Positions 53,842 through 63,754 of a DNA stretch of 64,000 bases are shown one piece after another. The position numbers and the translations under genes were made by a program. This stretch comes from Ustilago trichophora. Taxonomy: Eukaryota; Basidiomycota; Ustilaginomycetes; Ustilaginales; Ustilaginaceae. Below the pieces are notes generated by a model, which worked only from the letters and a program-made list of their open reading frames with translations, was not told the origin of the DNA and ran no database searches. Position 1 is the stretch's first letter. Every line of letters starts with the position of its first letter. Location: NCBI GenBank assembly GCA_900323505.1, contig OOIN01000033.1:186001-250000 (forward strand), given 5' to 3'.

Positions 53842-54460
53842 ACTGCACAACTTTCATTCACATTGTTTTACACTGCACATAGCAACGCGATTTGATTGAC
53901 TTTTGATCTCAACCGGGGCCATGTGAAGAGGCATGTGCGACAAGAACTAGTGTGGCTGGCTTGCTTGCTGGTTGGTTGGTTGGCTGGTTGACCTGGTTGA
54001 GGTAGGCGCGGTATAGTAAGAACTTGATCGCAAGCACAAGTCTGTCTATGTGTCTGCAGTATGAATTCTGTACAGGATGTGGGGATGGCAGTGTGAGATT
54101 TGCAACCCAACGCGGGCGGATCGAGGTTACTACAGTAGGCGGTAGATCCTCCTCGCCTCTTGCTCAGCCTGTTCTCCCAACGTCAACTTGTTGCAATTCA
54201 CAATGCTAAATTGCTCATAATACTGACAAAGCGCATTCTCCACTCCACAAGTCATGAATTTTCCAGGGCTTAAGCCTTTTCCCTTCTGTTCTTCCAAAGA
54301 AGACTCGCTCAGACCAACACTTTTGCAAGACCCTCTTGTTTTTTTTTTTTTCTTCTTCCGACTCAGCCATCTTCTTGCACCATCACCATCACTGTCACCA
54401 CCGCCACCACCATCATCCCGACGTTGCTACCTCTTATTGGAATTCAGACATACGCAAACC
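53842..54460. other. Intergenic region, NDUFS5 to TAP42
   Basis: 619 bases between two same-strand genes. Short GGTTGGTT and GCTTGCTT repeats occur at about 53958-53990 and a T run at 54341-54351, followed by a CT/CA-rich TAP42 leader. Nothing else was recognised. Confidence 0.45.
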
Positions 54461-55786
54461 ATGTCAGGTCAAACCTTGAATGACTTGATCTCCACCGTCT
54501 TTCTACGAGCCTCAGACCCCCCGCCTCCACCACCTCCGGTCCAATTCGATCCTCGCTCATCCTCCACCTCCAATCCTACCGCCTCCTCATCTTCCACCTC
54601 ATCCTCTCCAGATCCAGCCGAGCAAACCCTTGCACTTATCAATCGAGCCCAACAGATCTCTGACTCGATCGGCGTCATCTCTCCCAACGATGCCCTGCGA
54701 GACATCTCCACCTCCTCCCTCCGAACCCTCTTCCTTCCCTCTCTCGCGGCCGAGCTGCACGCGGCCGTGCGAACGGGTACCGATCACACGGCACGCAAGC
54801 AGAGGTTGGGGTCAAGTCAGCAGGCTGCAGCAAAGTTTTTGAACCGCGTTCTGGCAATCGGAGTGGTCCCACCGAGTACAAAGCAGCTGGTGGGCTGGAG
54901 TTGTAGCCGAGTGGATCTGACGAGTTTAGGTGTAGATGCAAATGCAGCTACTACGGAAGGGGTGGCACCTCCGCATGCTAGGGAGGTCAAGATTGCAGTG
55001 TTCAAGTTGGAACGCGCTTTGAAGGAGAATCTGGAGAGATATAGGCTTGCTCTGCAAGGGAAGAAAAAGGTGACTGACAAAGTGCCGGGTGATGTGTACT
55101 ATGATCTATTACTCTATACTTCCTCGCAGAGCAATAGAGGCGATCAAGATGGGTCGGATGCAGAAGAAGAAGATGACGAAGAAGACGCAGTCAACGAAAC
55201 CACCTCCACCACGGCACCAGGAGGAATAGCTTCCATCCGACAATACCTCTTAGCCCTTTTGAACCTACACACTCTTCGAAACGCTCAACACATCTCCTCG
55301 GCTTCACAAGAATTGGAACTCCTCCGTTCCATGCCACCACCCCCACCTCCATCTACCACCACCAACATTTCCTCTTCTGACCCCTCATCATCAGAATGGC
55401 GACTGGACCGCTCCACAGGATCAACCCTCCCCACTAGCGGACCTCTTCTCGCTCCTTCCGGAAAAGTTTTACGTCCTTTTACCATTTCCAACAAAACTCG
55501 ATCCCAACTCTCCTCTGAAGTGTTTCGTCCCGATCATCGCCTACCCACCATGTCAATCGACGAGTATCTCGAAGAAGAACAACGACGTGGTAACATTATT
55601 CAAGGTGGAGGTCAGGCGAGTTATGACAAACCCACAAGTACCGAGCAAAGAAAGCTAAGAGCCGAAATGGATGGTTCCAAAGACGCAGAAGAGGCAGAGG
55701 AGGAACAGAGACAAAAGGATCTATACTGGGATACCTTTACAGAACAGAATAAGAGAGGTGCGGGCAATACTATGAATCGTGGCTAG
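54461..55786 (+). CDS. TAP42: TAP42/alpha4-family PP2A regulator
   Basis: A single-exon protein of 441 residues starting at the ATG at 54461 (MSGQTLNDLISTVFL); an upstream in-frame ATG at 54254 gives only low-complexity residues and is not favoured. The N-terminal two thirds are the helical TPR-like Tap42 domain (AEQTLALINRAQQISDSIGV, EVKIAVFKLERALKENLERY). The C-terminal signature is VFRPDHRLPTMSIDEYLEEE. Pro- and Asp/Glu-rich loops interrupt the domain (about 25-50 and 225-245). Tap42 binds catalytic subunits of PP2A-type phosphatases downstream of TORC1, so the product probably links nutrient signalling to phosphatase activity in the cytosol. It is convergent with the next gene. Confidence 0.92.
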   Translation: MSGQTLNDLISTVFLRASDPPPPPPPVQFDPRSSSTSNPTASSSSTSSSPDPAEQTLALINRAQQISDSIGVISPNDALRDISTSSLRTLFLPSLAAELHAAVRTGTDHTARKQRLGSSQQAAAKFLNRVLAIGVVPPSTKQLVGWSCSRVDLTSLGVDANAATTEGVAPPHAREVKIAVFKLERALKENLERYRLALQGKKKVTDKVPGDVYYDLLLYTSSQSNRGDQDGSDAEEEDDEEDAVNETTSTTAPGGIASIRQYLLALLNLHTLRNAQHISSASQELELLRSMPPPPPPSTTTNISSSDPSSSEWRLDRSTGSTLPTSGPLLAPSGKVLRPFTISNKTRSQLSSEVFRPDHRLPTMSIDEYLEEEQRRGNIIQGGGQASYDKPTSTEQRKLRAEMDGSKDAEEAEEEQRQKDLYWDTFTEQNKRGAGNTMNRG

Positions 55787-55992
55787 GTTGGAGGAAATTG
55801 GAAGAACAAAAAAAAAAAAAAGGAATGGAATGGGAATTGATCAACATTTACTGTATTCATCGTAAGGTACTGATGATGTAGTGTAATGGTATGGGGTGCG
55901 GAATCGTGAATGTGTGTAGTGTTCTCATGAGTTGCACAGATGATTCAAGCAGGAGAATGTGGTATGATTGAGAATCTGAATGGTTGTTATTA

Positions 55993-58341
55993 CTAACTAA
56001 CGTTATCCTTTGGATGAGATTTAAGCTTTTCGATCAATCCTCGCAAATGATCGGCTGAACTGATCTCATTCCTAGAATGAAACACCTTTGAAAAAGCACT
56101 TAACAAGCATATTAATCTTGGGTCATTTTTTGCAAAATGACTTGCTACAAGACGTACCATGTTCCAAACCGCCACTGTTTCCAAGCAAGAATGATTCGCA
56201 TCCAACAAATCAACCAACAACTTGAGCGAATCCACCCGAGTGTGCAACTGTGGAAAGCGTTGATAAAGGTGCGAAAAATGACCAAGAAATCGCTTCAGCA
56301 ATTGAGCGCGTGAAGGCGTTGAAGAGCAACCGTTGTTGGACGAAGGGATATGAATATGTTGTGCAGCGCCAAGAAGTGTGTTGATGATTTTGAATTGCAA
56401 CGCCCTGTCATGGGTGACAAAGGTAGATCGAAGAAGAAGAGTTGCATAGCGATAGCCAGTGAGAAGAGAACCGGATTCGATGCAACATCGGATAATGCTG
56501 AGCTTGGCATTCTCGGTCAAACTGTGAATCGTGCCGAGTCGAGAATCGCGTAGATAGGCTAGGTCGGATTTGATCAGTTCCAACTTGCGAGTTCGTGCAT
56601 GACAGACGATACGCGCAGAGAGGGTGTGCAAGGTTGGACCTCCAATATGAGCAAGTGTAAGAATGTCGGTCCAGAGCTGTTGGCCTATTCTGGTGTATTC
56701 GGTGCTAGACTGAGTGCTACCATCAGGAGATTGCTGTGTTGGCCCAGGAGGAATACGAGTGTTGCCATACACCGTCATGAGTGCATCATACATGGCCGGT
56801 GATCTTTGAAGCGGGTCAAGAGTGCTCAGCAGTTCATAGGCAATCTTGGCTCCTGTCGAGTCCTGTGCGCTAAGCAAACGAATCACTTGGTCCATGACCT
56901 TGGTGGAGACCACCTGCGGCGGCTTGGCCTCCTCGATGCGTAAGCGAGAAAACCCTCCGGCTGCTCTAAGCTCGTTTCCGTGTTCTGGATCGCCTCCTAT
57001 CTCGGTAAGCATATCGATCTGGGCTCGACGTTGTGCCGCGCGCAGCAGACGAACGACGCGACTCCTCGCCCGAGTCAGGGCAAGCAGCTTCAGCGTCCGA
57101 TTGAGCGTCTTGCGCTTGAACGAGACACCATCGGCCATAAGGTTGATCATGGCGTCGCAGATCTCGCGAACCGCAATGCGGGCGTCAGCCGCTGCAAAAG
57201 TGTCCGTGCTGACATGTGGAGTGGTCGAAGCGTTCGCAGAAAGATTGGATAGCTTGGTGTGATGGTGTTTTGCATTGAGGGTCGGTGGCAGCTCAAGATC
57301 GTAAACCAGCCGTTCTAGCAAGTATCGTGACTGCGAAGGCTTCAAACGGGGATCACCGACGACTTTGGCCGCTTGACGAGTCATACGTGCAGCATGGAGG
57401 TATGTAGCACAGCGATAGAGCGTGTCGCCTTGCATTCGCCGAAGCATAGTCCTTAGAGATCCAGGTTGAATCGTAGTCGCGACCTGCGATGTAGATGTCC
57501 AAGTCCTGTAGAGATCCCAGACCACACGCGGATCTTGGGCTCCTTTAACGCACTGTGTCATGATGTGGCAGCATACTTGCTCCCGGTCTTCTGCGCTGAG
57601 ATGTCCATACTCGGCAGATAACGCCTCGATGGAATGCTCTCCAGATCGTAGAAGAAGGCGTGTGCGATCATCCAGAGCTTCCCTCTGCTTGGGATCTAAA
57701 GAGTCGATATAGGTTGGGTGGTACATATGAGCAATGGGTTGCTTAGTGTCATTCGATATTGGTTCAACTGCTGCAAGGTCATGTCGTGTGTCCTGCTGGA
57801 CGGATGGTGTGAAAAAGTCGTTGCGTGAAGAGTGTGTCGTGGGTTGGTGATTGCGATTGCTGGCTAGCAGGGGCTGTATTGGTGGTGGTGCTGCGTCTGC
57901 TCCATTTTGCGAGATGTGGTGTGGTAGTCGCCCAGTGTGGATATGCGATTCTGCTAGGGGCAAGATTGATCTTGAATTTTCAGCGCGCTGCCAGTGGTCG
58001 GTGCTGGTCGATAACTGGTCATGTCGGTAGGCATCAAGCTCGGTCTGGAACTGCAATTCTTCCAGCGGTAGTTCCGAAGCCTTTTCTTTGCGGTGGGAAG
58101 TGCAAAAGCATCGAGATGGTCCAGCAACGCCTTGGTCGAGATGTCCGTGCGGCGCATGAGGTTGTGCTGCTGGTGTGCCCCTCCTTGTGACATGCGGTAG
58201 TCGTCGGTTGTCACTACTGCGATTGCTAGTACTACTGCTAGAGCTCGCCCTACTGGGAATCGAAGAAGCCGCTATTCGACGCGGGAGCTGTATCGACCTC
58301 GCTGAAAGGCGCAGCGACTGGAAAGCGGTGCTAAAGGACAT
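55993..58341 (-). CDS. Putative mitochondrial helical-repeat protein, function unknown
   Basis: A single-exon protein of 782 residues. The N-terminus (MSFSTAFQSLRLSARSIQL, then PRRIAASSIPSRASSS) is Arg/Ser-rich and acid-free, a strong mitochondrial targeting candidate. After a poorly ordered region to about 210, the rest is almost all helix, with segments of the size and style of pentatricopeptide or related repeats (SKVMDQVIRLLSAQDSTGAK, MYDALMTVYGNTRI, AKLSIIRCCIESGSLLTGYR). I cannot define repeat units with certainty and no catalytic motif is visible. A role in mitochondrial RNA handling or translation would fit such a layout but is only a guess. It is divergent from the P0 gene. Confidence 0.72.
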   Translation of the reverse strand: MSFSTAFQSLRLSARSIQLPRRIAASSIPSRASSSSSTSNRSSDNRRLPHVTRRGTPAAQPHAPHGHLDQGVAGPSRCFCTSHRKEKASELPLEELQFQTELDAYRHDQLSTSTDHWQRAENSRSILPLAESHIHTGRLPHHISQNGADAAPPPIQPLLASNRNHQPTTHSSRNDFFTPSVQQDTRHDLAAVEPISNDTKQPIAHMYHPTYIDSLDPKQREALDDRTRLLLRSGEHSIEALSAEYGHLSAEDREQVCCHIMTQCVKGAQDPRVVWDLYRTWTSTSQVATTIQPGSLRTMLRRMQGDTLYRCATYLHAARMTRQAAKVVGDPRLKPSQSRYLLERLVYDLELPPTLNAKHHHTKLSNLSANASTTPHVSTDTFAAADARIAVREICDAMINLMADGVSFKRKTLNRTLKLLALTRARSRVVRLLRAAQRRAQIDMLTEIGGDPEHGNELRAAGGFSRLRIEEAKPPQVVSTKVMDQVIRLLSAQDSTGAKIAYELLSTLDPLQRSPAMYDALMTVYGNTRIPPGPTQQSPDGSTQSSTEYTRIGQQLWTDILTLAHIGGPTLHTLSARIVCHARTRKLELIKSDLAYLRDSRLGTIHSLTENAKLSIIRCCIESGSLLTGYRYATLLLRSTFVTHDRALQFKIINTLLGAAQHIHIPSSNNGCSSTPSRAQLLKRFLGHFSHLYQRFPQLHTRVDSLKLLVDLLDANHSCLETVAVWNMVRLVASHFAKNDPRLICLLSAFSKVFHSRNEISSADHLRGLIEKLKSHPKDNVS

Positions 58342-59225
58342 GCCCGAGCATTTCTTGCTGCTAGCACTGACCGACCACCTTCAAGTTGCTCGCTTCGAAT
58401 CTGCTGCCGGTGCGCAAAGAACAATGGCACCCTAGTGAGAGATGGAGCCAGCTTCTCCCAGGCAGCAAGTTGCGTATGCTGGTGTGTTTGAAGCAAAGTC
58501 TAGAGTCGTCGTGGCATTGGAAGTAGGGTCCAAGGAGGGTGCGACTTGTTTCCAAACAAGTTGAGATGATTCAAGCGGTCGTTAGCGTGGTCGGTGGCCT
58601 TATGCAGGGGATGACCGCCAGAGATGTGCTATGCTTAGGTTGATGAATTGAACAAGATAGCAGGTCGAAGTGTCGTTTAGCAACTGTACTTGTTGACAAG
58701 GCAAGCTCACACGAACCCAGTCTTCTCTCTCTCTCTCTCGTTGGTTGCATCTTTCCAAGACGCTTGTCAAAAAGTTCTCGGAAATCGGGGACCCTTACGC
58801 GCTTCATTCGTACGAATCAGAAGCTACGACCTCGAAAATATTGTTCAGATCGGATCCGAAAAGGTTGAGATTTGGCAGAGAGGACTTGCCGCAGCAATTT
58901 TGGGTTGGAAATGCGAATTTCTGGCATCGCTCACATGGCACAACATAGAAGAGCAAAGCATAGATAGCATAGTTGAGCATAGTTTAGCATCCACCACTGT
59001 GTCAGGTTTGGGATGGGCGATGGCAAGCTCGACACGATCTGATTCTCCTTTCTCTCTCTCCCTTTCTTCCATCAATCCACTGATTGTCTGTTCGACCTTT
59101 AAACTCCTTTCAATCCACTCTCTAGAGGTGATAGGTAGGCCGAGCTTCTTCTTCTTCTTCTTCTCTTCTTCATCCTACAACACATCAATCCTTTCAACAC
59201 CAACACACAACTCTTTTTATCCAAA
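58342..59225. promoter_or_regulatory. Divergent promoter region upstream of RPP0
   Basis: 884 bases between divergent ATGs. Several AGCATAG or AGCAT copies cluster at about 58953-58990, and a CTT-rich tract (59146-59170) precedes the P0 ATG, like other ribosomal protein leaders in fungi. A CT run is at 58724-58739. The large frame 58690-59385 overlaps the P0 start and is not supported. Confidence 0.45.
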
Positions 59226-60167
59226 ATGGGTGGAATGCCTCGCGCTACCAAGGAGGCTTGGTTCGAAAAGCTTACCGAGCTCCTCGAAAAGTACCCTTCC
59301 ATCTTCATTGTCAACATTGACAATGTTTCGTCGCAGCAGATGCACCAGATCCGTCAGTCGCTCCGTGGCCGCGGTGTTGTTCTGATGGGCAAGAACACCA
59401 TGGCTCGTCGTGCTTTGCGAATGCTCGTTGGTGACAAGCCCGAGTACGAGCGTCTGCTTCCCCACCTTAAGGGCAACATTGGTTTCGTCTTCACTACCGG
59501 TGACCTTAAGGATGTTCGTGACCAGATCTTGTCCAACCGTGTCGCTGCTCCTGCTCGTGCCGGTGCCTACGCTCCTGCTGACATCTTTGTCAAGGCCGGT
59601 AACACTGGTATGGAGCCCGGTAAGACTTCGTTCTTCCAGGCCCTTGGTGTTCCCACCAAGATCGCTCGTGGTACCATCGAGATTGTCTCGGATGTCAAGG
59701 TCGTCGACGCCGGTAACCGTGTCGGTACCTCCGAGGCTACCCTCTTGAACATGCTCAACATCTCGCCCTTCACCTACGGTATGACTGTTGTTCAGATCTA
59801 CGACCAGGGTCAGTGCTTCGAGTCGTCGGTTCTCGACGTCAGCGAGGACGAGCTGGTGGACCGATTCGTCCTCGGTATCAAGCAGGTCGCTTGCATCTCG
59901 CTCGCCCTCAACTACCCCACCATCGCCTCGGTCATGCACTCGCTCGTCAACGGTTACAAGAACCTCATCGCTGTCTCCCTCGCCACCGACTACGAGTTCG
60001 AGGGCTCCAAGAAGGCCAAGGAGTACCTTGCCAACCCCGAGGCTTTCGCTGCCGCCGCTCCCGTCGCCGCCGCTGCCGACACCGGTGCCGCTGCTGCCGC
60101 CGAGGAGGAGAAGGAGGAGGAGAAGGAGGAGTCCGACGACGACATGGGCTTCGGTCTCTTCGACTAA
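59226..60167 (+). CDS. RPP0: 60S acidic ribosomal protein P0
   Basis: A single-exon protein of 313 residues, the usual length. It opens [20 protein letters not shown] and shows the rRNA-binding uL10 domain ([14 protein letters not shown]), then the [20 protein letters not shown] segment and P1/P2-binding helices. It ends in an Ala-rich hinge and the conserved acidic tail [12 protein letters not shown], which recruits GTP-bound elongation factors to the ribosomal stalk. Codon use is strongly biased (CGT, GGT, AAG, CTC), as expected for a very highly expressed gene. It is convergent with the LIM-protein gene. Confidence 0.98.
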   Translation: MGGMPRATKEAWFEKLTELLEKYPSIFIVNIDNVSSQQMHQIRQSLRGRGVVLMGKNTMARRALRMLVGDKPEYERLLPHLKGNIGFVFTTGDLKDVRDQILSNRVAAPARAGAYAPADIFVKAGNTGMEPGKTSFFQALGVPTKIARGTIEIVSDVKVVDAGNRVGTSEATLLNMLNISPFTYGMTVVQIYDQGQCFESSVLDVSEDELVDRFVLGIKQVACISLALNYPTIASVMHSLVNGYKNLIAVSLATDYEFEGSKKAKEYLANPEAFAAAAPVAAAADTGAAAAAEEEKEEEKEESDDDMGFGLFD

Positions 60168-60482
60168 ATACCTCGTCGAGTTTCGTCTTTCCTTTCCAAC
60201 TCAACATCACCAAAAGACTAGTCATTTCATCGCTTCTAGATGCCTGGCTTAGTCGTCCCATGATCGTCTTTGCTTAGGCACTGTCAATCTTCTCCCCCAC
60301 TTTGATTCTGTTTTGATCTTGTCTTCTCATTCTTCCAATGGCAACACTTTCGAACAGAAACCAACATTTTCATTGAAAAAGCATGTGTGCAGTTGCGAAG
60401 CAATGAGACGATTGACAAGAATATGCACCAGAAACCATGGACACTTACGAAACTTGTATTTGAGGAGGGCCTCTTTCCTGTT

Positions 60483-60515
<33 letters not shown>

Positions 60516-60549
60516 TCGAAGCCCAACCGTCTCAAAACAGCAACGAATC
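60168..60549. other. Convergent intergenic region, RPP0 / LIM gene
   Basis: 382 bases between two 3' ends, holding both UTRs and a 29-base G homopolymer annotated separately. Confidence 0.5.
60485..60513. repeat. G29 homopolymer
   Basis: Twenty-nine consecutive G on the plus strand, 36 bases beyond the LIM-gene stop codon. On the LIM-gene transcript it would be a C run in the 3' UTR; on an extended P0 transcript it would be a G run. The exact length may be a sequencing estimate. Confidence 0.9.
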
Positions 60550-63285
60550 CTACGTCTTGATCCGGAAAGCACCACTTTCACGATCGTAGCAATCCCTACA
60601 TCTAACTTCACCTTGACCATTGACTTTTGCTCCACTATCCAACTTTTTTCCGCACCATTTTGGCGTCTCCTTTCTATACGACACAAAGGCTCCCTTTGGT
60701 GTTGGCGGAGGAGGAGCTCTACAGATAAGGCAATTCTTGTGCCACTGAGTGCCGCGAGGGCCGAGGACGCTTTCGAGAGAGGAAAGTTTTTCGCCGCAAA
60801 AGGCGCAGTTTTGCATGCCGCCAAAACGAGTCGAGGATGTACTGCTGGTGGTGGTGGTGAGGGCGGAATTGCCAGAGGCGGAAGAGAGGGCGTGAAGACG
60901 GGAAAAGATTCCCGCTGCTGGATTGCGAGTGATGGGAACGGTGGCGGTGGGTGCAGAGAGGATGGTGGAGCGTGTGGGAGGGGCGGCTCCTGCAGTTGGT
61001 TGGAAGCGACGGATTGCACCACTTGGCTGCTGAGTTGCTGATGGAGTTGTGTACTGTGAAGTGGTGCTTTTCACCATCCCAGCAGCATCCACGACTGCAG
61101 ATGCAGGCAAGATGGAAGCGCGAGCGGTAGCCCCACGATCGCGCATCGAGGTGGCCGGACTAGGCGTCGGACTAGGCTTCAACTCCCTCTGATGTGTAGC
61201 ATGACTCCTCCCACCGCCATCCCCTTTACCCGTCACTAGTGCACTCGCTGGATCCAAACTACTCCTAAAACTCCTCCCCTCTCCCTCTTTACCTTCACCT
61301 TTCGCCTGGACCACCGTCAGCCGGACCGTAGGAGAGCAATGCGGATGAGCATACGCCGCCGCCATCGCATCCCCAGAGAGCCTTACAAACGTCCTTGTCC
61401 CATCAATCCTCTCACCGCACACGCTGCATGTGAAACATTCGGCATGCAAATGAACATGGTCGCTAAGCGTTACCATAACCACTTCGTCTGCGTTTGCAGA
61501 GACGCGTTCAAAGGGGAGCAGGTGACAGACGGCACATCGAACCGTACCCGAGGCTGGTTCGAGGCTGACATGGTTGTCATTGGGCAGATCCTTCTCGAGC
61601 GAAGACGCGAGTTTCTCTCCTTGAATGGGTTCGGTAGGGTCGGCAGTTTTGGAAAATGGAGAGTTGAGAGGCCGGGGGAAACCACTGGACGTTCGTCGAC
61701 GACCGGGCTCTCCACCACTGTGGATGGGAAGATCAAGTCGGTTGGTGTTGGATGCGTCGGTAATGGAAGGAGGTAGTGAGGGGCTACCAGGAACTTTTGA
61801 TTGTGCCATTGTGTCGGTTGCCAAGCACAACGATGGCGAAGTCGCATCCTTTTCCCTCCCTGATTGTGAGTCGGACGCTGTCTGCTTGGCAGACTTCCAC
61901 TCAGTCCTTTTTACCGGGCTGACACTGCGACTCCTGGAATCTCTCCTATAAACCCTTTCATCCTCGCCATCAGCCGCCGTCGAAAAAGCCGGCTGAAAAG
62001 CGGCCAGGTTCAAGCCGTCCCTAAACTGCGCTGTCAACGGGCGCGGTTTCGGCGGGCTTCCCATTAGACTGCCCGACCTTGCCATCGCCACCTTCCCCGG
62101 TGACGTAGGTATGTGATTCGGAAATGCGTAGTTCTGAGACGATCGTTTCGTGTCCAATGAGCCATTCGAAGAGCTCGATTTGGGCAAAGAAGTGTTTGAA
62201 CCGCTCCTACTGGTTGAGAAAGGGATTCTGGGTGAAGTTGTGGTGACGCTCTGCTGGCCTAGCTTCTTGGTCAGCTCTGCGATCGTCGCTCCCATAGGCC
62301 CATTTCTTGCGCCTCCCAATCGGGTCAACCTTCGCACGTCGGGCAATCCTAGATCCTCCTTTGCACCTGGAAGAGGAGACTCTGCCTGTGCTGCCCTTCT
62401 CTTCGGTCTATCGAAACAACCCTCACAGGTAGGATTGCCGTCCATACCGACCAAAATCTCCACCCCCTCCTTGCTTCCCTTGCTACAGCTTGTGCATTTC
62501 CAACATCTACCATGCCAAATACCGGCGGAAGCTTTTACATATTTCCCATCCTCTTTGGTGGATCCTAGGACGTCTCGACCGCACGCGTTGCAGTCGCCTA
62601 GACTGTACCGTTTAGCATAGCAATCTCGGCAGTAGTACGCCCCATCATGGGACTGTAGAGATGCTGGGGCAGCATAGAGGGTCGAATCACGCGCAAAGAC
62701 TGTAGCACAGTCTGCACATGCCCACCGATTTCTCGTGGCAGAAGGCTCCACCAGCGAGCCGCAGACTTTGGACAGAACTCCATCGGAGCCTTTGACCACT
62801 GGGGCGGAGTAGTCTTGACTTAGCCTCCTCTCCTCCTTTTCAACCGTTCGAGGGGCTGGGGAAAGTCGGTCGTTTGGACTGGTGCCCAAGTTCAACTCGA
62901 GTCCACCAGATCCAGCCAAGTCGGTCTTGATGGAAGCACTGGTGCGCAGGTCACGAGAGATACGGGAAGGCATCCCGAATCCAAGTGCTGGGTCGTAGCT
63001 GGCTCGTTTGGGTGAGAGTGGGGGTGGCTGATTGTGAAGGTACTCGTCGTCGATGTCGGTGGTTTCGGGGAATTGGTCGTTAGTGTGGACGTAGCGATGG
63101 GCCCAAGGATCTGATTTCTTGATGGAAGAGCATAAGACTTGGGTGGAACGGATGCGTGGTTCTTTGCTGGTACCTCCGCAGCGACTGCATCGAATCTTGC
63201 CAGAGATGGGATCTCCGCATCGCTGACAGAAACCGAGACGAGTTGGTGAGATGCTGCCGAGGGCGGCGATCGCTGGACTCGACAT
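60550..63285 (-). CDS. Multi-LIM-domain protein
   Basis: A single-exon protein of 911 residues. It begins with a short zinc ribbon-like CxxC pair (CQRCGDPISGKIRCSRC, about 20-40). Two tandem LIM-type zinc modules follow from Cys175 (VCGSLVEP, WACADCATVFARDS, YYCRDCYAKRYSLGDCNACG, GRCWKCTSC, CEGCFDRPKRR), a third from Cys584 (RCAVCHLLPFE, HAECFTCSVCGERIDG) and a last, shortened one from Cys827 (CAFCGEKLSS, WHKNCLICRAP, RCRDCYDRESG). The Ser/Pro-rich linkers look disordered. LIM modules bind proteins; fungal relatives (paxillin-like Pxl1, Rho-GAP Rga types) act at polarity sites and the septum, but no GAP domain is present here. The role is therefore inferred only as a scaffold. Confidence 0.88.
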   Translation of the reverse strand: MSSPAIAALGSISPTRLGFCQRCGDPISGKIRCSRCGGTSKEPRIRSTQVLCSSIKKSDPWAHRYVHTNDQFPETTDIDDEYLHNQPPPLSPKRASYDPALGFGMPSRISRDLRTSASIKTDLAGSGGLELNLGTSPNDRLSPAPRTVEKEERRLSQDYSAPVVKGSDGVLSKVCGSLVEPSATRNRWACADCATVFARDSTLYAAPASLQSHDGAYYCRDCYAKRYSLGDCNACGRDVLGSTKEDGKYVKASAGIWHGRCWKCTSCSKGSKEGVEILVGMDGNPTCEGCFDRPKRRAAQAESPLPGAKEDLGLPDVRRLTRLGGARNGPMGATIAELTKKLGQQSVTTTSPRIPFSTSRSGSNTSLPKSSSSNGSLDTKRSSQNYAFPNHIPTSPGKVAMARSGSLMGSPPKPRPLTAQFRDGLNLAAFQPAFSTAADGEDERVYRRDSRSRSVSPVKRTEWKSAKQTASDSQSGREKDATSPSLCLATDTMAQSKVPGSPSLPPSITDASNTNRLDLPIHSGGEPGRRRTSSGFPRPLNSPFSKTADPTEPIQGEKLASSLEKDLPNDNHVSLEPASGTVRCAVCHLLPFERVSANADEVVMVTLSDHVHLHAECFTCSVCGERIDGTRTFVRLSGDAMAAAYAHPHCSPTVRLTVVQAKGEGKEGEGRSFRSSLDPASALVTGKGDGGGRSHATHQRELKPSPTPSPATSMRDRGATARASILPASAVVDAAGMVKSTTSQYTTPSATQQPSGAIRRFQPTAGAAPPTRSTILSAPTATVPITRNPAAGIFSRLHALSSASGNSALTTTTSSTSSTRFGGMQNCAFCGEKLSSLESVLGPRGTQWHKNCLICRAPPPPTPKGAFVSYRKETPKWCGKKLDSGAKVNGQGEVRCRDCYDRESGAFRIKT

Positions 63286-63754
63286 GATGAGATATAGAAG
63301 TGATTGTATGGGTATAAAGAGTAGCTAGGGCTCGAAGATGTGACCTGCTTTATGCTTTCGCCAAACCAGATTCCAGCCGACTCAAAGAGGACCGGTGGTG
63401 GGGGAAGATAGAAAGTACCCCAACCAAGCAGCCACCGAAAGACCCGAATGAAGTCGAGGCCAGATCGTGCGGATACTCCCACCTGTGCGATTGTGATGCA
63501 GCTTCTACCTTGCAGTTGGTTCTTAAGAGAAAGTTGATGGTGGGAGAAAGAAAGAGAGTGAATTACACAAGGACAGGAGCGAAGTGAGTTACAGCTAGGA
63601 TGTCGTACATGCAGTGCAACACAAAATCGAGCCCCTTTCCTATGCGTGTCAGAGAGAACAACACTTTCCATGACTGGACTGAGACCGTGCGCTGCTGCGC
63701 TGAACCCCAACCCCTTTTTTTTTTTCGAAGTCTTGGGCAAGGCGGATGTTGAAT
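63286..63754. other. Intergenic region upstream of the LIM gene
   Basis: 469 bases between the LIM-gene ATG and the stop of the next minus-strand gene, presumably the LIM promoter plus a 3' UTR. A T run lies at 63716-63725. The open frame covering it on the minus strand has no family features and ends inside the LIM gene in another frame. Confidence 0.4.

Noticed and set aside
62892..63740. 282-residue minus-strand frame overlapping the LIM-gene start
   Set aside because: Overlaps a well-supported gene in another frame and covers promoter DNA with a translated T run.
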